Source: Clarkia xantiana subsp. parviflora (taxonomy: Eukaryota; Streptophyta; Magnoliopsida; Myrtales; Onagraceae). Taken from it: DNA of 64,000 nt. This document shows positions 1 through 8,250 of this stretch, piece by piece. The translations under genes were made by a program, and so were the position numbers. The stretch is from contig JAPTYO010000017.1 in assembly GCA_036873135.1 (NCBI GenBank), positions 13,144,001 to 13,208,000 on the forward strand, in the 5' to 3' direction. The notes beneath the pieces are model-generated. The model ran no database searches, was not told the DNA's origin, and worked only from the letters and a program-made list of their open reading frames with translations. Position 1 is the first letter of the stretch. Each line of letters starts with the position of its first letter.

Positions 1-505
1 GCTAATAATTTACCATATATAACTAACAATTAATATAACAGGTTGATGATGACAATAATAACTTTAACAAAAAAAACGAAAATAATACCACTATATATTA
101 ATAATAATTATTATGGCAGTGTCAATATATTAATAATTACAGATATTCATCACGTTGAATTAAAAAAATAAAATATTTCAATTAAAAAATATAAATAACA
201 GTAAAACTATACATATAAAATTAAAGATAGCGTAAATAATGGCAGATGTACATAATAAATCATAATATGATATCAATAAATAATTTGCCTAAGAAATAAA
301 ACCATTATTCACACATTGTATGATGTTCGATCTGTTCGATTAAGATAAAAGTATACATATAAAATTAAAGATAGATTAGATGTAGTGTTTCACTAAACTT
401 GAATAAACAATTTCAAATAAAAAAAAAAACTAAATTATCAATAATAAAATTCTGTTTTGCTATATCCATAATACATACCGCGCAACGCGCGGGTACGCCA
501 ACTAG
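1..505 (+). mobile_element. 3' end of a Helitron (non-coding part)
   Basis: AT-rich sequence without an ORF that ends in the two marks of a Helitron 3' terminus: a GC-rich stem-loop at 478-492 (arms CCGCGC and GCGCGG, loop AAC) and the terminal tetranucleotide CTAG at 502-505, followed by T at 506. Helitrons insert between A and T and make no target duplication. The duplicate segment at 46815 lacks this sequence and runs uninterrupted through an (ATA)n tract at the same point, which acts as an empty site. The 5' end (expected to start TC) and any Rep/helicase gene lie outside the window, so autonomy cannot be judged. Confidence 0.7.
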
Positions 506-506
506 T

Positions 507-903
507 AATAATAATAATAATAATAATCAACAAAAATTCAAATTAGCTAGACAACTATGAAGAACCAGACAACGAAAATTTCTTGTTAATTTCCTTCATT
601 GTTTTTTTTTTTTGTTTGTTCCCCTTTACATGTAAATCACCCATCTATTTATATTAATCTAGGCCTAAGCTAACTAGGAAATAAATATCACAGATTTATT
701 CTAACCATAAATGTAAATATTCAGAAAATATACTATAAATATTCAACAAATATTTTCTGCAATAAAAATAACTATCCTAACTTAAGCCTATCTTATCTTT
801 AGAAACTTCATGACCTTCCATTATTTAAATACTTCCTTTTTTAAACGCGTTACACATAACATTTTTAATCGTGTTATATACGTGTCGCGCATACTAAAAT
901 TAG
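507..903 (-). repeat. LTR- or promoter-like AT-rich block (copy 1)
   Basis: About 400 bp of AT-rich DNA without coding capacity. It matches 46815-47460 in the second copy of the duplicated segment. Its reverse complement is recognisably similar to 52132-52420 (shared TTATTGCAG, ATATTTTCTGAATATTT and AGAATAAATC blocks), so the same LTR-like or promoter-like sequence lies in opposite orientation further along the window. It abuts the copia integrase fragment abruptly near 904. Element identity is uncertain. Confidence 0.4.
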
Positions 904-1166
904 GTGTTTACTATCATCGAAACAACGTCAAGAACGAACTTATTCTCCTCCATCATGCTTGAGCACCATTATCATTATGGACTCATGCTTTCCAAACGAC
1001 GGCTTATCTCATTAATTTCTTACCGACTCCCGTACTTGATCAACACTCTCCGTATGAGCGGTTATTCAATGAACGAACAATTACAACAAGCTTCGTGTGC
1101 TCAGCTGCTTGCGCTATCCGTGGCTCAAACCATACAATAGCCATAAAACCGACCCTAAGTCGCGCC
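904..1166 (+). pseudogene. Ty1/copia integrase C-terminal fragment (copy 1, left part)
   Basis: Frameshifted remnant of a copia integrase just downstream of the catalytic core: readable stretches correspond to the usual 'W..AF.TA.YLIN.LPTPLL' and 'CLRYPWLKPYNSHK' motifs. The reading frame changes several times. The fragment stops at 1166 where Tat element A is inserted; the reading resumes at 24884 after the repeated pentamer GCGCC. The uninterrupted version is at 47461-47800. The upstream half of the copia element (gag, protease, integrase core) is missing. Confidence 0.75.
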
Positions 1167-1834
1167 GGTTAGATATCTGTCCAATTCGGGTTCGTATTTA
1201 CATTTCAAGCCTCGTAAAATATCCCAAAACCCGTAAAAAAACCCTTTCGCGGGCATCCAAGTCTAAAACGATCCGGGATACGCGCAATTACCGGGCCGAA
1301 GGACTTCCGGATTGCTTCGGCAATCCGGACCCGTCCCGGATTGTTAAACAATCCGGGTAGGTCCGGATTACCGTTTTTCTTCGTACGCTCACCCCGATTA
1401 ATTTGCTAAGTGCGAGAAGTCGGTGCATGCATAGTCTGCCTTGATGACGGTATACGTCTTCCTTACATACCGACATCAAGTAGTTAAAAATTGGGCATGA
1501 CCCTTAGGTTCCCTATAAATAGGGGCCTAGGTCTCCCATTCTAGACAACTCCTCCCTCATTTTTGGACTCTGGATGCTCTGACTTCTCTCTAAGGCTTTC
1601 TCTCTCTAGAAGTTCTAACTTGAGCGTTGGAGTGGGCCCAACCAACATTCCCCCCTCCCATGCTGGTTACTTCCCCTCGTGCAGGACCCGAAGGTCAAAA
1701 GTTCGAGGTCGAGGATTGAAAGATTAGCTCGGTGATTGTGTTTTAAGGATCACGGCATTCCCGTCCTTATACACACATCTCGAGCCCGTTCGTGAAAAAG
1801 GAAGCCTGAAGCTGCCCAGGTGGAGTGATTCGAA
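1167..1834 (+). repeat. 5' LTR of element A
   Basis: Matches the 3' LTR at 24212-24883 with several percent divergence by eye, so A is clearly older than B. It begins GGTTAGATATC where the partner has TGTTAGATATC. A TATA-like box TATAAATA is at 1514-1521. Two perfect stem-loops sit in the upstream part: 1307-1328 (CCGGATTGC/GCAATCCGG) and 1335-1357 (CCCGGATTGT/ACAATCCGGG). Similarity to the 3' LTR fades after about 1825 and the terminal CA plus primer binding site are missing, so a deletion joins the LTR end to the gag tail. Confidence 0.8.
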
Positions 1835-1843
1835 TAAAAAGCC

Positions 1844-2529
1844 GTGCTGCAAGCCATGACAGGAAGACGACCAAAGAAGGCGGGTGCAAGCAAGCCAAAG
1901 CCAAATACAAGATCCACCACTTCTACCATACCATCCACAAATGTGCACGTGATCCACGGAGGCTTTGGAGCCGGAGGAGAAACGTCGTATGAACGAGAAA
2001 TATATGATACCCGCACAAAGTGCATATGCCAGGATGATGACAAAAGGGATACTGTCATGATAGATGCTGACGAAGAGGATGATCACACGAAAGAGTCATT
2101 GGCTTTTCGTCAAAAGAAAAAATCCACATTGTGCATCCGCACACCGACGCGTTGGTTATAACTATGACAATTGATAGCATGGACGTTAAGCGCATTATGG
2201 TAGATGGTGGAAGTTCGCCCAACATCATTACAAAGGCTATCATTTTAGCCCTGGGGAGAAAAAGGCTCGTCAAAAGAATGGACTCACCCTTGGTGGGATT
2301 CATGGGAGATTTGAGCTACCCGGTAGGATTCATAACTCTGCCAGTCATCATGGGAGAGGGAAAGCAACAGCTCCAAATAGACGTACCATTCGTGATCGTA
2401 GAAAAGCTTGACGCATATAACGGAATCTTGGGGTACACCACCATGACCAAATGGGGTATGATAGCGTCAACATCACACCAGAAGGTCAAGTTTCTAACAA
2501 AGGCAGGAGTTGGTGAAGTAAAGGGATGA
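1844..2529 (+). pseudogene. Element A gag tail and aspartic protease remnant
   Basis: The first ~100 codons end in the conserved Tat gag-protease linker ('NVHVIHGGFGAGGE'); after a frameshift near 2130 comes a retropepsin-like aspartic protease domain with active-site motif VDGGSS (about 2200-2217) and the downstream hydrophobic 'AYNGILGYTTMTKWG' segment equivalent to the flap/ILG region. Element B has the corresponding domain at 5694-6218. The frame closes at the TGA at 2527-2529. The N-terminal two thirds of gag, including the capsid-like domain, are missing. Such proteases release gag and pol products inside the cytoplasmic particle. Confidence 0.75.
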
Positions 2530-3110
2530 TCAATAGCTGTCAAAAGATTGCTACAAGGTTGCACTCCAGCATGGTGACAAAACAAATAATGGTGGAATTC
2601 CCATCATTGATGAAGACCCGAGGATTGATCATGCGCGTCCTGCTCCTGTTGAAGCATTGCAAGAAGTCAAGATCGATGAGCCAGAAAGGATGGTTTGAAG
2701 GGGGTATCACTGTCAGAAGATGAAGTGATAGAAATCAAGGCACTTCTAGAAGAATATAAGGAGTTGTTCGCATGGTCACCAAGTGATATGCCAGGAATAA
2801 GCCCAAACATAATCTCTCAAAAGCTCAACATCAAACCAGGATCCAGACCTATAACACAAAAGCTACGACCATTGGGGGGAGCCAAAAAGCTCGCGATAAG
2901 AGAAGAAGTGGGCAAATTGCTGAACGCAGACTTCATTGAAGAGTCGCAATACCAAACATGGGTTGCAAATCCAGTTTTGGTACCCAAGCCTAACGGCAAG
3001 ATGAGAATGTGTATCGACTACAGAGATCTCAACAACGCATGTCCAAAGGATTCATATCCGCTGCCAAGGATCGACCAGCTAGTAGTTGCCACCGGAGGAC
3101 ACGAGCTAAT
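2530..3110 (+). pseudogene. Element A reverse transcriptase, N-terminal part
   Basis: After a degenerate linker (2530-2694), the open stretch 2695-3110 encodes the start of a Ty3/gypsy RT: 'ELFAWSPSDMPGIS', 'ADFIEESQYQTWVANPVL', 'MRMCIDYRDLNNACPKDSY' and 'PLPRIDQL'. It stops in the middle of a codon at 3110 because element B is inserted there; the protein resumes exactly in frame at 12117 once B and one copy of CTAAT are removed. The equivalent intact stretch in B is residues 55-178 of the 6237-7820 frame. Confidence 0.85.
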
Positions 3111-3491
3111 TGATGGGTTCCGATATAATCGTTAGCCCCGTTAACAGCCAATGGACGGCGAGTAGGTCCAGTGGGCCTCGAGAAAAGCCTGGAAGGTCCA
3201 GAGGCCCAGCACGAAGGTTCCCGACTTTAACGGTCCCGATGTATGAGCTGAATGCTCCCGATGAGAAGCCTCTGAGTAGGCCCCGATATGCCTTAGTAAA
3301 GGCCCCGATAATAAAGCCCCGCAGAGGCTGGACCTGTCCCGTAGAGACTGAAGGTCCTGGGTGGTGATCTAGAATGAGACAACTCTGGAGTCTCCGACAG
3401 GAGTCGGGACTTGTGATCAGAGGATAAAAACCGAGAAACCCTCCTACTAGATAGAGTAGTAGGAGGCGGTTAGAGATAGAGATAAACTCCC

Positions 3492-3614
3492 CGAGATACG
3501 CAGAGCGTGCCCGAGATACGCGGAGTACGGGTAAGATACGTGGAGCGTGGGGCGAGATATACGGAATCCCAACCGAGATATGCGGAATCGTGGCGAGATA
3601 CACGGAATCATGGG
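3492..3614 (+). repeat. Short tandem repeat in the U3 of B's LTR
   Basis: About six degenerate units of 20-21 bp with the core CGAGATACGCGGA. The same array lies at 11735-11857 in the 3' LTR and, reversed, around 57568-57681 in the B2 LTR. Its position upstream of the TATA box would suit a repeated enhancer-type element, which is an inference. Confidence 0.75.
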
Positions 3615-3646
3615 CAAAACTGCCAGGCGCAGTAACAGGTAACTGA

Positions 3647-3680
3647 GTAACTTCCCCTCCTATATAAAGGAGGAAGTTAC
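3647..3680 (+). promoter_or_regulatory. LTR promoter: TATA box in the loop of an inverted repeat
   Basis: TATATAAA (3661-3668) is flanked by arms GTAACTTCC(C)CTCC and GGAGGAAGTTAC, which are inverted repeats apart from one bulged C. The arrangement is identical at 11890-11923 in the 3' LTR and, on the other strand, at 57507-57540 in B2. This should be the core promoter for the element's genomic RNA. Confidence 0.7.
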
Positions 3681-3869
3681 CTCAGAAAACGATCATCGAA
3701 TACGAACTTAGACTTTGCTTACCACCCATTGATCACCATACTCATTTAAGCATCGGAGAGGGATTCTGAGTCACCACCCAAGTCATCCCCTTTTGCAGGA
3801 TTACGCGGAGCCCAGGAGTCCAAAGCTTTCCGTCAAGGACGTAACGGAGCTTCGCCCGTGATCCAACAT

Positions 3870-3886
3870 TGGCGCCGTCTGTGGGA
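3870..3886 (+). promoter_or_regulatory. Primer binding site of element B (tRNA-Asp-like)
   Basis: One base after the 5' LTR, TGGCGCCGT is complementary to the 3' end of plant tRNA-Asp (…ACGGCGCCA). The following bases match less well. It would prime minus-strand DNA synthesis. A 35 bp leader then leads to the gag ATG at 3922. Confidence 0.7.
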
Positions 3887-3921
3887 ACTTACAAAAAGTC
3901 AAGATAGTTTCTACCAGATCA

Positions 3922-5703
3922 ATGGCCGGTGGTGGCAAGAAGAAGCAAGTTCAGGCTGGCAGTTCTTGTCCCGCAGGAACTGTGAATTCCCCGTTGCCGG
4001 AACGTGCTGCTGAACAAGGTGAGAACCCCGCTCTTTCCCAGACAGGGGGGCAAGGTGATGGCTATGAGGTCTCAGTCCGAGACACAGAGAGGAACAGGCA
4101 GGATGTCCCGCGTAGGGAGGAGGATGAGGCTCCCCCAAACCCGGTGGGCCATGGAAGAGAAGGAGTCCCGCGAAGGGAAGAAGGGTCGTCTTCGAACTCG
4201 GAGTTGGCCAAGGCAGTAGCAGATGCTATGCCCATGTTCTTGGCCGCCATGGAGGCTTTGCTGGACAAAAGAGAGGCAGCTAAGAGGGCGGAGGAGTTGC
4301 CTCCGCGAGAAGAATTACCACCACCCCCACCGAGGGTGGACCCAGAGGAACAGGAGGTTCCGCCCAGGAGCAAGGGTAAGGAACCAGCACACCCGGAGAA
4401 GTTCGTGGTTGACGGCCCGGGACCGGTGCAAAATAGGACCATTCCCCTGAATGGCCCCATCACCCTCGATCAGGTGGTGAAGATCGTTAGCATCTGCATG
4501 GGTGATCAGAAGCAGATGACATCGAAGCTAAGGGATCGGTCCAGCCATCCTTTTGTGCCGCGGCTAATCGATACCGTCGCCCCGCCCGGGCTAGGTATTC
4601 CGACCATCAAGGAGTACGATGGTGAGGGGGACCCAGTTCGCCACGTGCAGAGGCATGCCCAGGCCTGTATGGGACGAACATCGAATGATGATCTCATATG
4701 CTCATTGTTCCCGATAACCCGGGGAGAAAGGGCCATTACTTGGTTCTTCAGCCTCCCGCCAGGATGCATCACGTGCTGGGCTGATATGCACGATCGCTTC
4801 ATCAAGCAGTACCAAGGTCGGAGGCGTCTTCTGAAGAGTGTGAGGTCCTTGACCCAGGTGGTACAGAGACCCGATGAATCGTTGGCATACTACAACCAAC
4901 GATTCACTGCTAGTGCTGCGGAGATTGATGAAGAAATCTCGGAGGGAGAAACAATCCGTACTTTCCTGCGGAACTTGAGTGCTCCGTACGGCTCCGACCT
5001 GATGCACAGCGTAGCCGCGAAGGCCGTGTGGAGTATGGAGGCCCTGCAAGCGAGGGTGAAATAGCAAATCGACGTCCAGGAGTCGAAGATTGCTGCTGGA
5101 GAACTCGATCCCCCGAAATCAGGGAGAGGAAAGCCATCGTCCAAGCTGTCGGATGATCGCAAATGGAGCGACAATTCGGAAGGAAGTAGGAATCGTGGTC
5201 GTCTCGATAAAAGAGAAGACAAGCGTCCTCCGAGGAAGGACAACCGAGAGGGTCGGGCTGTTCCCATCAATAGCTCGATGACCTCTGTGTTAGCTGTGAT
5301 GGACAGACAGGGTCTCGCCCGATACCCCCCGAGGAAAGAAGGCGAATTCCTAGGAGGCCGCCCTGACCGTTACTGTCGCTACCATCGAGCCAATGGTCAC
5401 GACACTGAGAACTGTCGGGAGCTGAAGAAGGAGATTGAAAAGCTGATCCAGAAGGGAAAGCTGAGAGAGTTCGTCGGGAGGGGACGGTGCCGATCCCGTT
5501 CCAAAAGTCGGTCACGATCCCGCTCCAAATCCCGTGACCGATCCCCGAAGAAGAAGAAGGTCGAGCATGAGGCTTCAGGATCAGGTGCCCGTAAAGAGAG
5601 GCGCGGAACTATCAACGTCATCCACGGAGGGATGGCGGCGGGAGTTGATACCTCGCGTCAAGGGAGAACTACTCTTCCCGCATATCTGCCGCGGTGGTGC
5701 TAG
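3922..5703 (+). pseudogene. Element B gag, interrupted by an in-frame stop
   Basis: Structural capsid/nucleocapsid polyprotein of a Tat-type element. The ATG at 3922 is the first after the primer binding site. Residues 1-180 are low-complexity and charged; about 210-345 form the plant retrotransposon gag domain ('GLGIPTIKEYDGEGDPVRH', 'AITWFFSLPPG', 'FIKQY', 'RPDESLAYYNQRF'). A TAG at 5062-5064 closes the first 380 codons, but the same frame continues to 5703 with a zinc-knuckle-like 'YCRYHRANGHDTENC', a serine-arginine tract near 5490-5550 and the 'INVIHGG' linker. The TAG follows AAA and precedes CAA and could be a CAG changed by C-to-T. A frameshift near 5670 separates it from the protease. 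Confidence 0.85.
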
Positions 5704-6218
5704 GCAAAAGGTCCCGGTCGTGGACCCTGAAGGAGGAAATGGTAATTTCTTTCTCGGCGGAGGATTTAGTAGGCGTGGAGAGCCCTCACGACGACGCCTT
5801 GGTCGTGACCCTGGATGTGGACGGATTCGAGATGAAGCGGATCCTGATAGACGGAGGGAGTTCCTCCGATATTCTCTTCATGGACGCTCTGGAAGCCATG
5901 GGAAAGACGAAGAAGGACCTCACACAGGTGGACTTCCCGATGGTGGGATTCTCTGGTTCCACATCTTACCCGCTAGGAATGATTACCTTACCGGTAGAGT
6001 TTGGTAGTGGATGGAAGATGGAGAAGCGAAACGTGGATTTCGTCGTAGTGGAGTCCGCGGAGGCATACAACGCGATCATTGGGAGGACCACCATCAACCC
6101 TCTCATGGCAGTCGCCTCGACGGTCCACCAAAAGATGAAGTTTCCGACGGACAACGGGGTCGGAGAGGTCAAGGGTGACCAGGTGGCGTCGCGAAAATGC
6201 TATGTTAATGCTACCTGA
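5671..6218 (+). pseudogene. Element B aspartic protease
   Basis: Retropepsin-like domain in frame 3, downstream of a one-base frameshift relative to gag. The active-site motif IDGGSSSDIL lies about 55 codons in, followed by 'PMVGFSGSTSYPLGMI' and 'AYNAIIGRTTINPLMA', the usual dimer and flap-side segments of plant gypsy proteases. The frame ends at TGA 6216-6218, and the same frame reopens directly afterwards into RT, so the stop is likely a lesion inside one gag-pol polyprotein (CGA to TGA would explain it). Confidence 0.85.
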
Positions 6219-7820
6219 CGGAGGAGGAGGGAAGCCATGACTGTCCTTCAGACTGATGCCGATCCCCGGGAGGAGTATGGGCGTCCCGCCCCCATGGAGG
6301 ACTTGAAGGAAGTGGAGATCGATGGGCCTCAGAGGAAGGTGAAGATCGGCTCTGCTTTGTCGGAGGAAAGAGCCCGAGAGTTGATCGAGCTCTTGAAGGA
6401 GTTTAAGGAGCTGTTTGCCTGGTCCCCGAGTGATATGCCAGGAATCAGCCCCGACGTGATAGTGCACGAGCTGAAGATAGACCCCGCGATCAAGCCTATC
6501 GCGCAGAGAAGGCGTCCGATGGGCGCGGACAAGAGGATCGCGATTCAGCAAGAGGTGGGCAGACTGCTCGATGCTGGATTCATCAAGGAGCTCCGATTCC
6601 AGACTTGGGTGGCTAACCCAGTGCTGGTGCGAAAGAGTAACGGAAAGTGGCGAATGTGTGTCGACTTCCGCGACTTGAACAAAGCCTGCCCGAAGGACTG
6701 CTACCCGCTCCCGAGGATTGACCAGTTGGTGGATGCCACATCGGGACATGAGCTGCTGAGCTTCATGGATGCCTACTCCGGGTACAATCAGATCAAGATG
6801 GCGAAGGAGGATGCCCCCCATACAGCCTTCTATGCCGACAGTGACGTCTACCATTACAACGTGATGCCCTTCGGATTGATCAATGCCGGAGCAACTTACC
6901 AGCGGATGGTGAACAAATTGTTTGGAGACATGCTGGGGAAAACCATGGAGGCGTATGTGGATGACATGCTGGTGAAGTCCCGACAGGCAGGAGACCATGT
7001 CCAGAATTTGGCGGCGGCATTTGAGCGGATGAAGTTCCATCAGGTTCGGCTGAACCCCGACAAATGTGCTTTCGGGGTGAACTCGGGGAAGTTCCTAGGG
7101 TTCATGGTGAGCCAGAGAGGAATCGAGGTGAACCCTGAGAAGCTGCGAGCAATCGAGGAGATGCAGTCCCCGAGGACTCATCGGGAGGTCCAGGTGCTGA
7201 ATGGCCGGTTGGCCGCGATGAATCGCTTCCTATCCAAGGCGAGTGATCGAGCTATGCCATTTTTTGATGTGCTGAGGGCCAACAAGAAGTTCGAATGGAC
7301 CGACAAGTGCGAGGAGGCGTTCCAGGCACTCAAGCAGCACCTCCGTACCCTTCCGCCGTTGGCGAAACCAGTTCCAGGCGAGCCGCTCTATCTCTATTTG
7401 GCTGTTTCTGATGTGGCTGCTAGTTCTGTTTTGATTAAAATTGTCAAGGGCAACCAAGTGCCTATCTATTATGTAAGCAAGGCGTTTGCCAAGTCTGAAA
7501 TAAACTATCCCGCTATTGAGAAGTATCTATTCGCGTTGATTATTGCCGCTCGAAAACTGCGACCTTACTTCCACGCCCATGAGGTCACGGTATTGACTAA
7601 TCAGCCCTTGAAACACTTTTTGAACCGACCGGAAGCGTCGGGGAGATTGATGAAATGGGCCATCGAGCTGACGGAATTCCGCATTCATTTCGCTCCGAGA
7701 ACCGCTATTAAGGGCCAGGCATTGGTAGATTTTATAGCTGAGTCTACGGCACCCGATCTGGAAGTAACGGGTCCCGCAGAGGGGGCAGCCATGGAGGAAG
7801 TCCCGATAACAGAACAGTAG
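6219..7820 (+). CDS. Element B reverse transcriptase and first RNase H
   Basis: Open from the first ATG at 6237 for 527 residues. RT occupies about residues 55-250: 'RMCVDFRDLNKACPKD' at 139-154, motif A 'SFMDAYSGYNQ' with Asp178, 'MPFGLINAGATYQRMV' at 210-225 and the catalytic YVDD at 240-243. The connection and first RNase H follow (about 380-500). This RNase H looks degenerate: the first catalytic Asp is missing in 'LYLYLAVSD' and the usual TD of 'LTDQPLKH' is TN (454-455). Tat elements commonly have a decayed first RNase H because a second, archaeal-like one takes over. TAG at 7818-7820 ends the frame, which reopens immediately in the same phase. Confidence 0.9.
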   Translation, partial: RRRREAMTVLQTDADPREEYGRPAPMEDLKEVEIDGPQRKVKIGSALSEERARELIELLKEFKELFAWSPSDMPGISPDVIVHELKIDPAIKPIAQRRRPMGADKRIAIQQEVGRLLDAGFIKELRFQTWVANPVLVRKSNGKWRMCVDFRDLNKACPKDCYPLPRIDQLVDATSGHELLSFMDAYSGYNQIKMAKEDAPHTAFYADSDVYHYNVMPFGLINAGATYQRMVNKLFGDMLGKTMEAYVDDMLVKSRQAGDHVQNLAAAFERMKFHQVRLNPDKCAFGVNSGKFLGFMVSQRGIEVNPEKLRAIEEMQSPRTHREVQVLNGRLAAMNRFLSKASDRAMPFFDVLRANKKFEWTDKCEEAFQALKQHLRTLPPLAKPVPGEPLYLYLAVSDVAASSVLIKIVKGNQVPIYYVSKAFAKSEINYPAIEKYLFALIIAARKLRPYFHAHEVTVLTNQPLKHFLNRPEASGRLMKWAIELTEFRIHFAPRTAIKGQALVDFIAESTAPDLEVTGPAEGAAMEEVPITEQ

Positions 7821-8250
7821 CTAGAACAGCCAAATGAGGAGAATACTTGGGAGATGTACATTGATGGTTCGTCGAGTGTAGAAGGCTCGGGGGCAGGATT
7901 CGTATTGATATCGCCCGGTGGAGGCGAGCCCCTGCGATATGCCTTGGCGTTGACATTCAAAGCCACCAACAACGAAGCGGAGTACGAGGCTCTCATCCAG
8001 GCCTCAAGATTGCCAAGGGTACGGGGGTCGATCATTTAAAAGTGAAGTGTGATGCCAGCTTGATTGTAAACCAAGTCCAGGGGAACTATGAAGCTAAGAG
8101 CCCGACAATGAAGAAGTATTTGCATGAGGTGCAGACTTTGAAGGGAAGCTTCAAAAGCTTTGATATCGAGGCAATCCCGAGGGAAGAAAACACGGAAGCA
8201 GATGCCTTGAGCAAGTTCGCTCTGGGAGTGGCCCCCGAGGAGAATCGAAA
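7821..8250 (+). pseudogene. Element B archaeal-like RNase H (second RNase H)
   Basis: The frame from 7821 gives 'MYIDGSSSVEGSGAGFVLI' (catalytic Asp) and 'ATNNEAEYEALI' (catalytic Glu). A single-base loss near 8010 shifts to frame 2, where 'LKVKCDASLIVNQVQG' (third Asp) and 'IPREENTEADALSKFA' (fourth Asp) follow. All four acidic residues are therefore present but divided over two frames. The domain removes RNA from RNA/DNA hybrids; its presence after a normal gypsy RNase H is the hallmark of the Tat branch. The C-terminal half is shared with the next open frame (8042-9577). Confidence 0.85.

Larger units (their letters stand above)
3111..3868 (+). repeat. 5' LTR of element B
   Basis: 758 bp, beginning TGATGGGTTCC and ending GATCCAACA, the same length as the 3' LTR at 11354-12111. 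It holds a run of six degenerate ~20 bp repeats (3492-3614, core CGAGATACGCGGA) and a TATA box TATATAAA at 3661-3668 that sits in the loop of an inverted repeat. A third, minus-strand member of this LTR family is at 57400-58054 (655 bp). Confidence 0.95.

Noticed and set aside
3110..3603. Long frames on both strands of the B LTR
   Set aside because: LTR sequence, non-coding; frames recur in each LTR copy simply because the sequence is repeated.
3497..3615. Origin or plasmid-type iterons
   Set aside because: The repeats lie in the U3 part of an LTR and recur in every copy of that LTR.
4062..4463. Minus-strand ORF in the gag region of B
   Set aside because: Ser/Gly-rich shadow of the low-complexity gag N-terminus.
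5988..7040. 350-codon minus-strand ORF
   Set aside because: Lies entirely opposite B's protease/RT; its composition follows from the codon usage of the real frame and no domain is visible.
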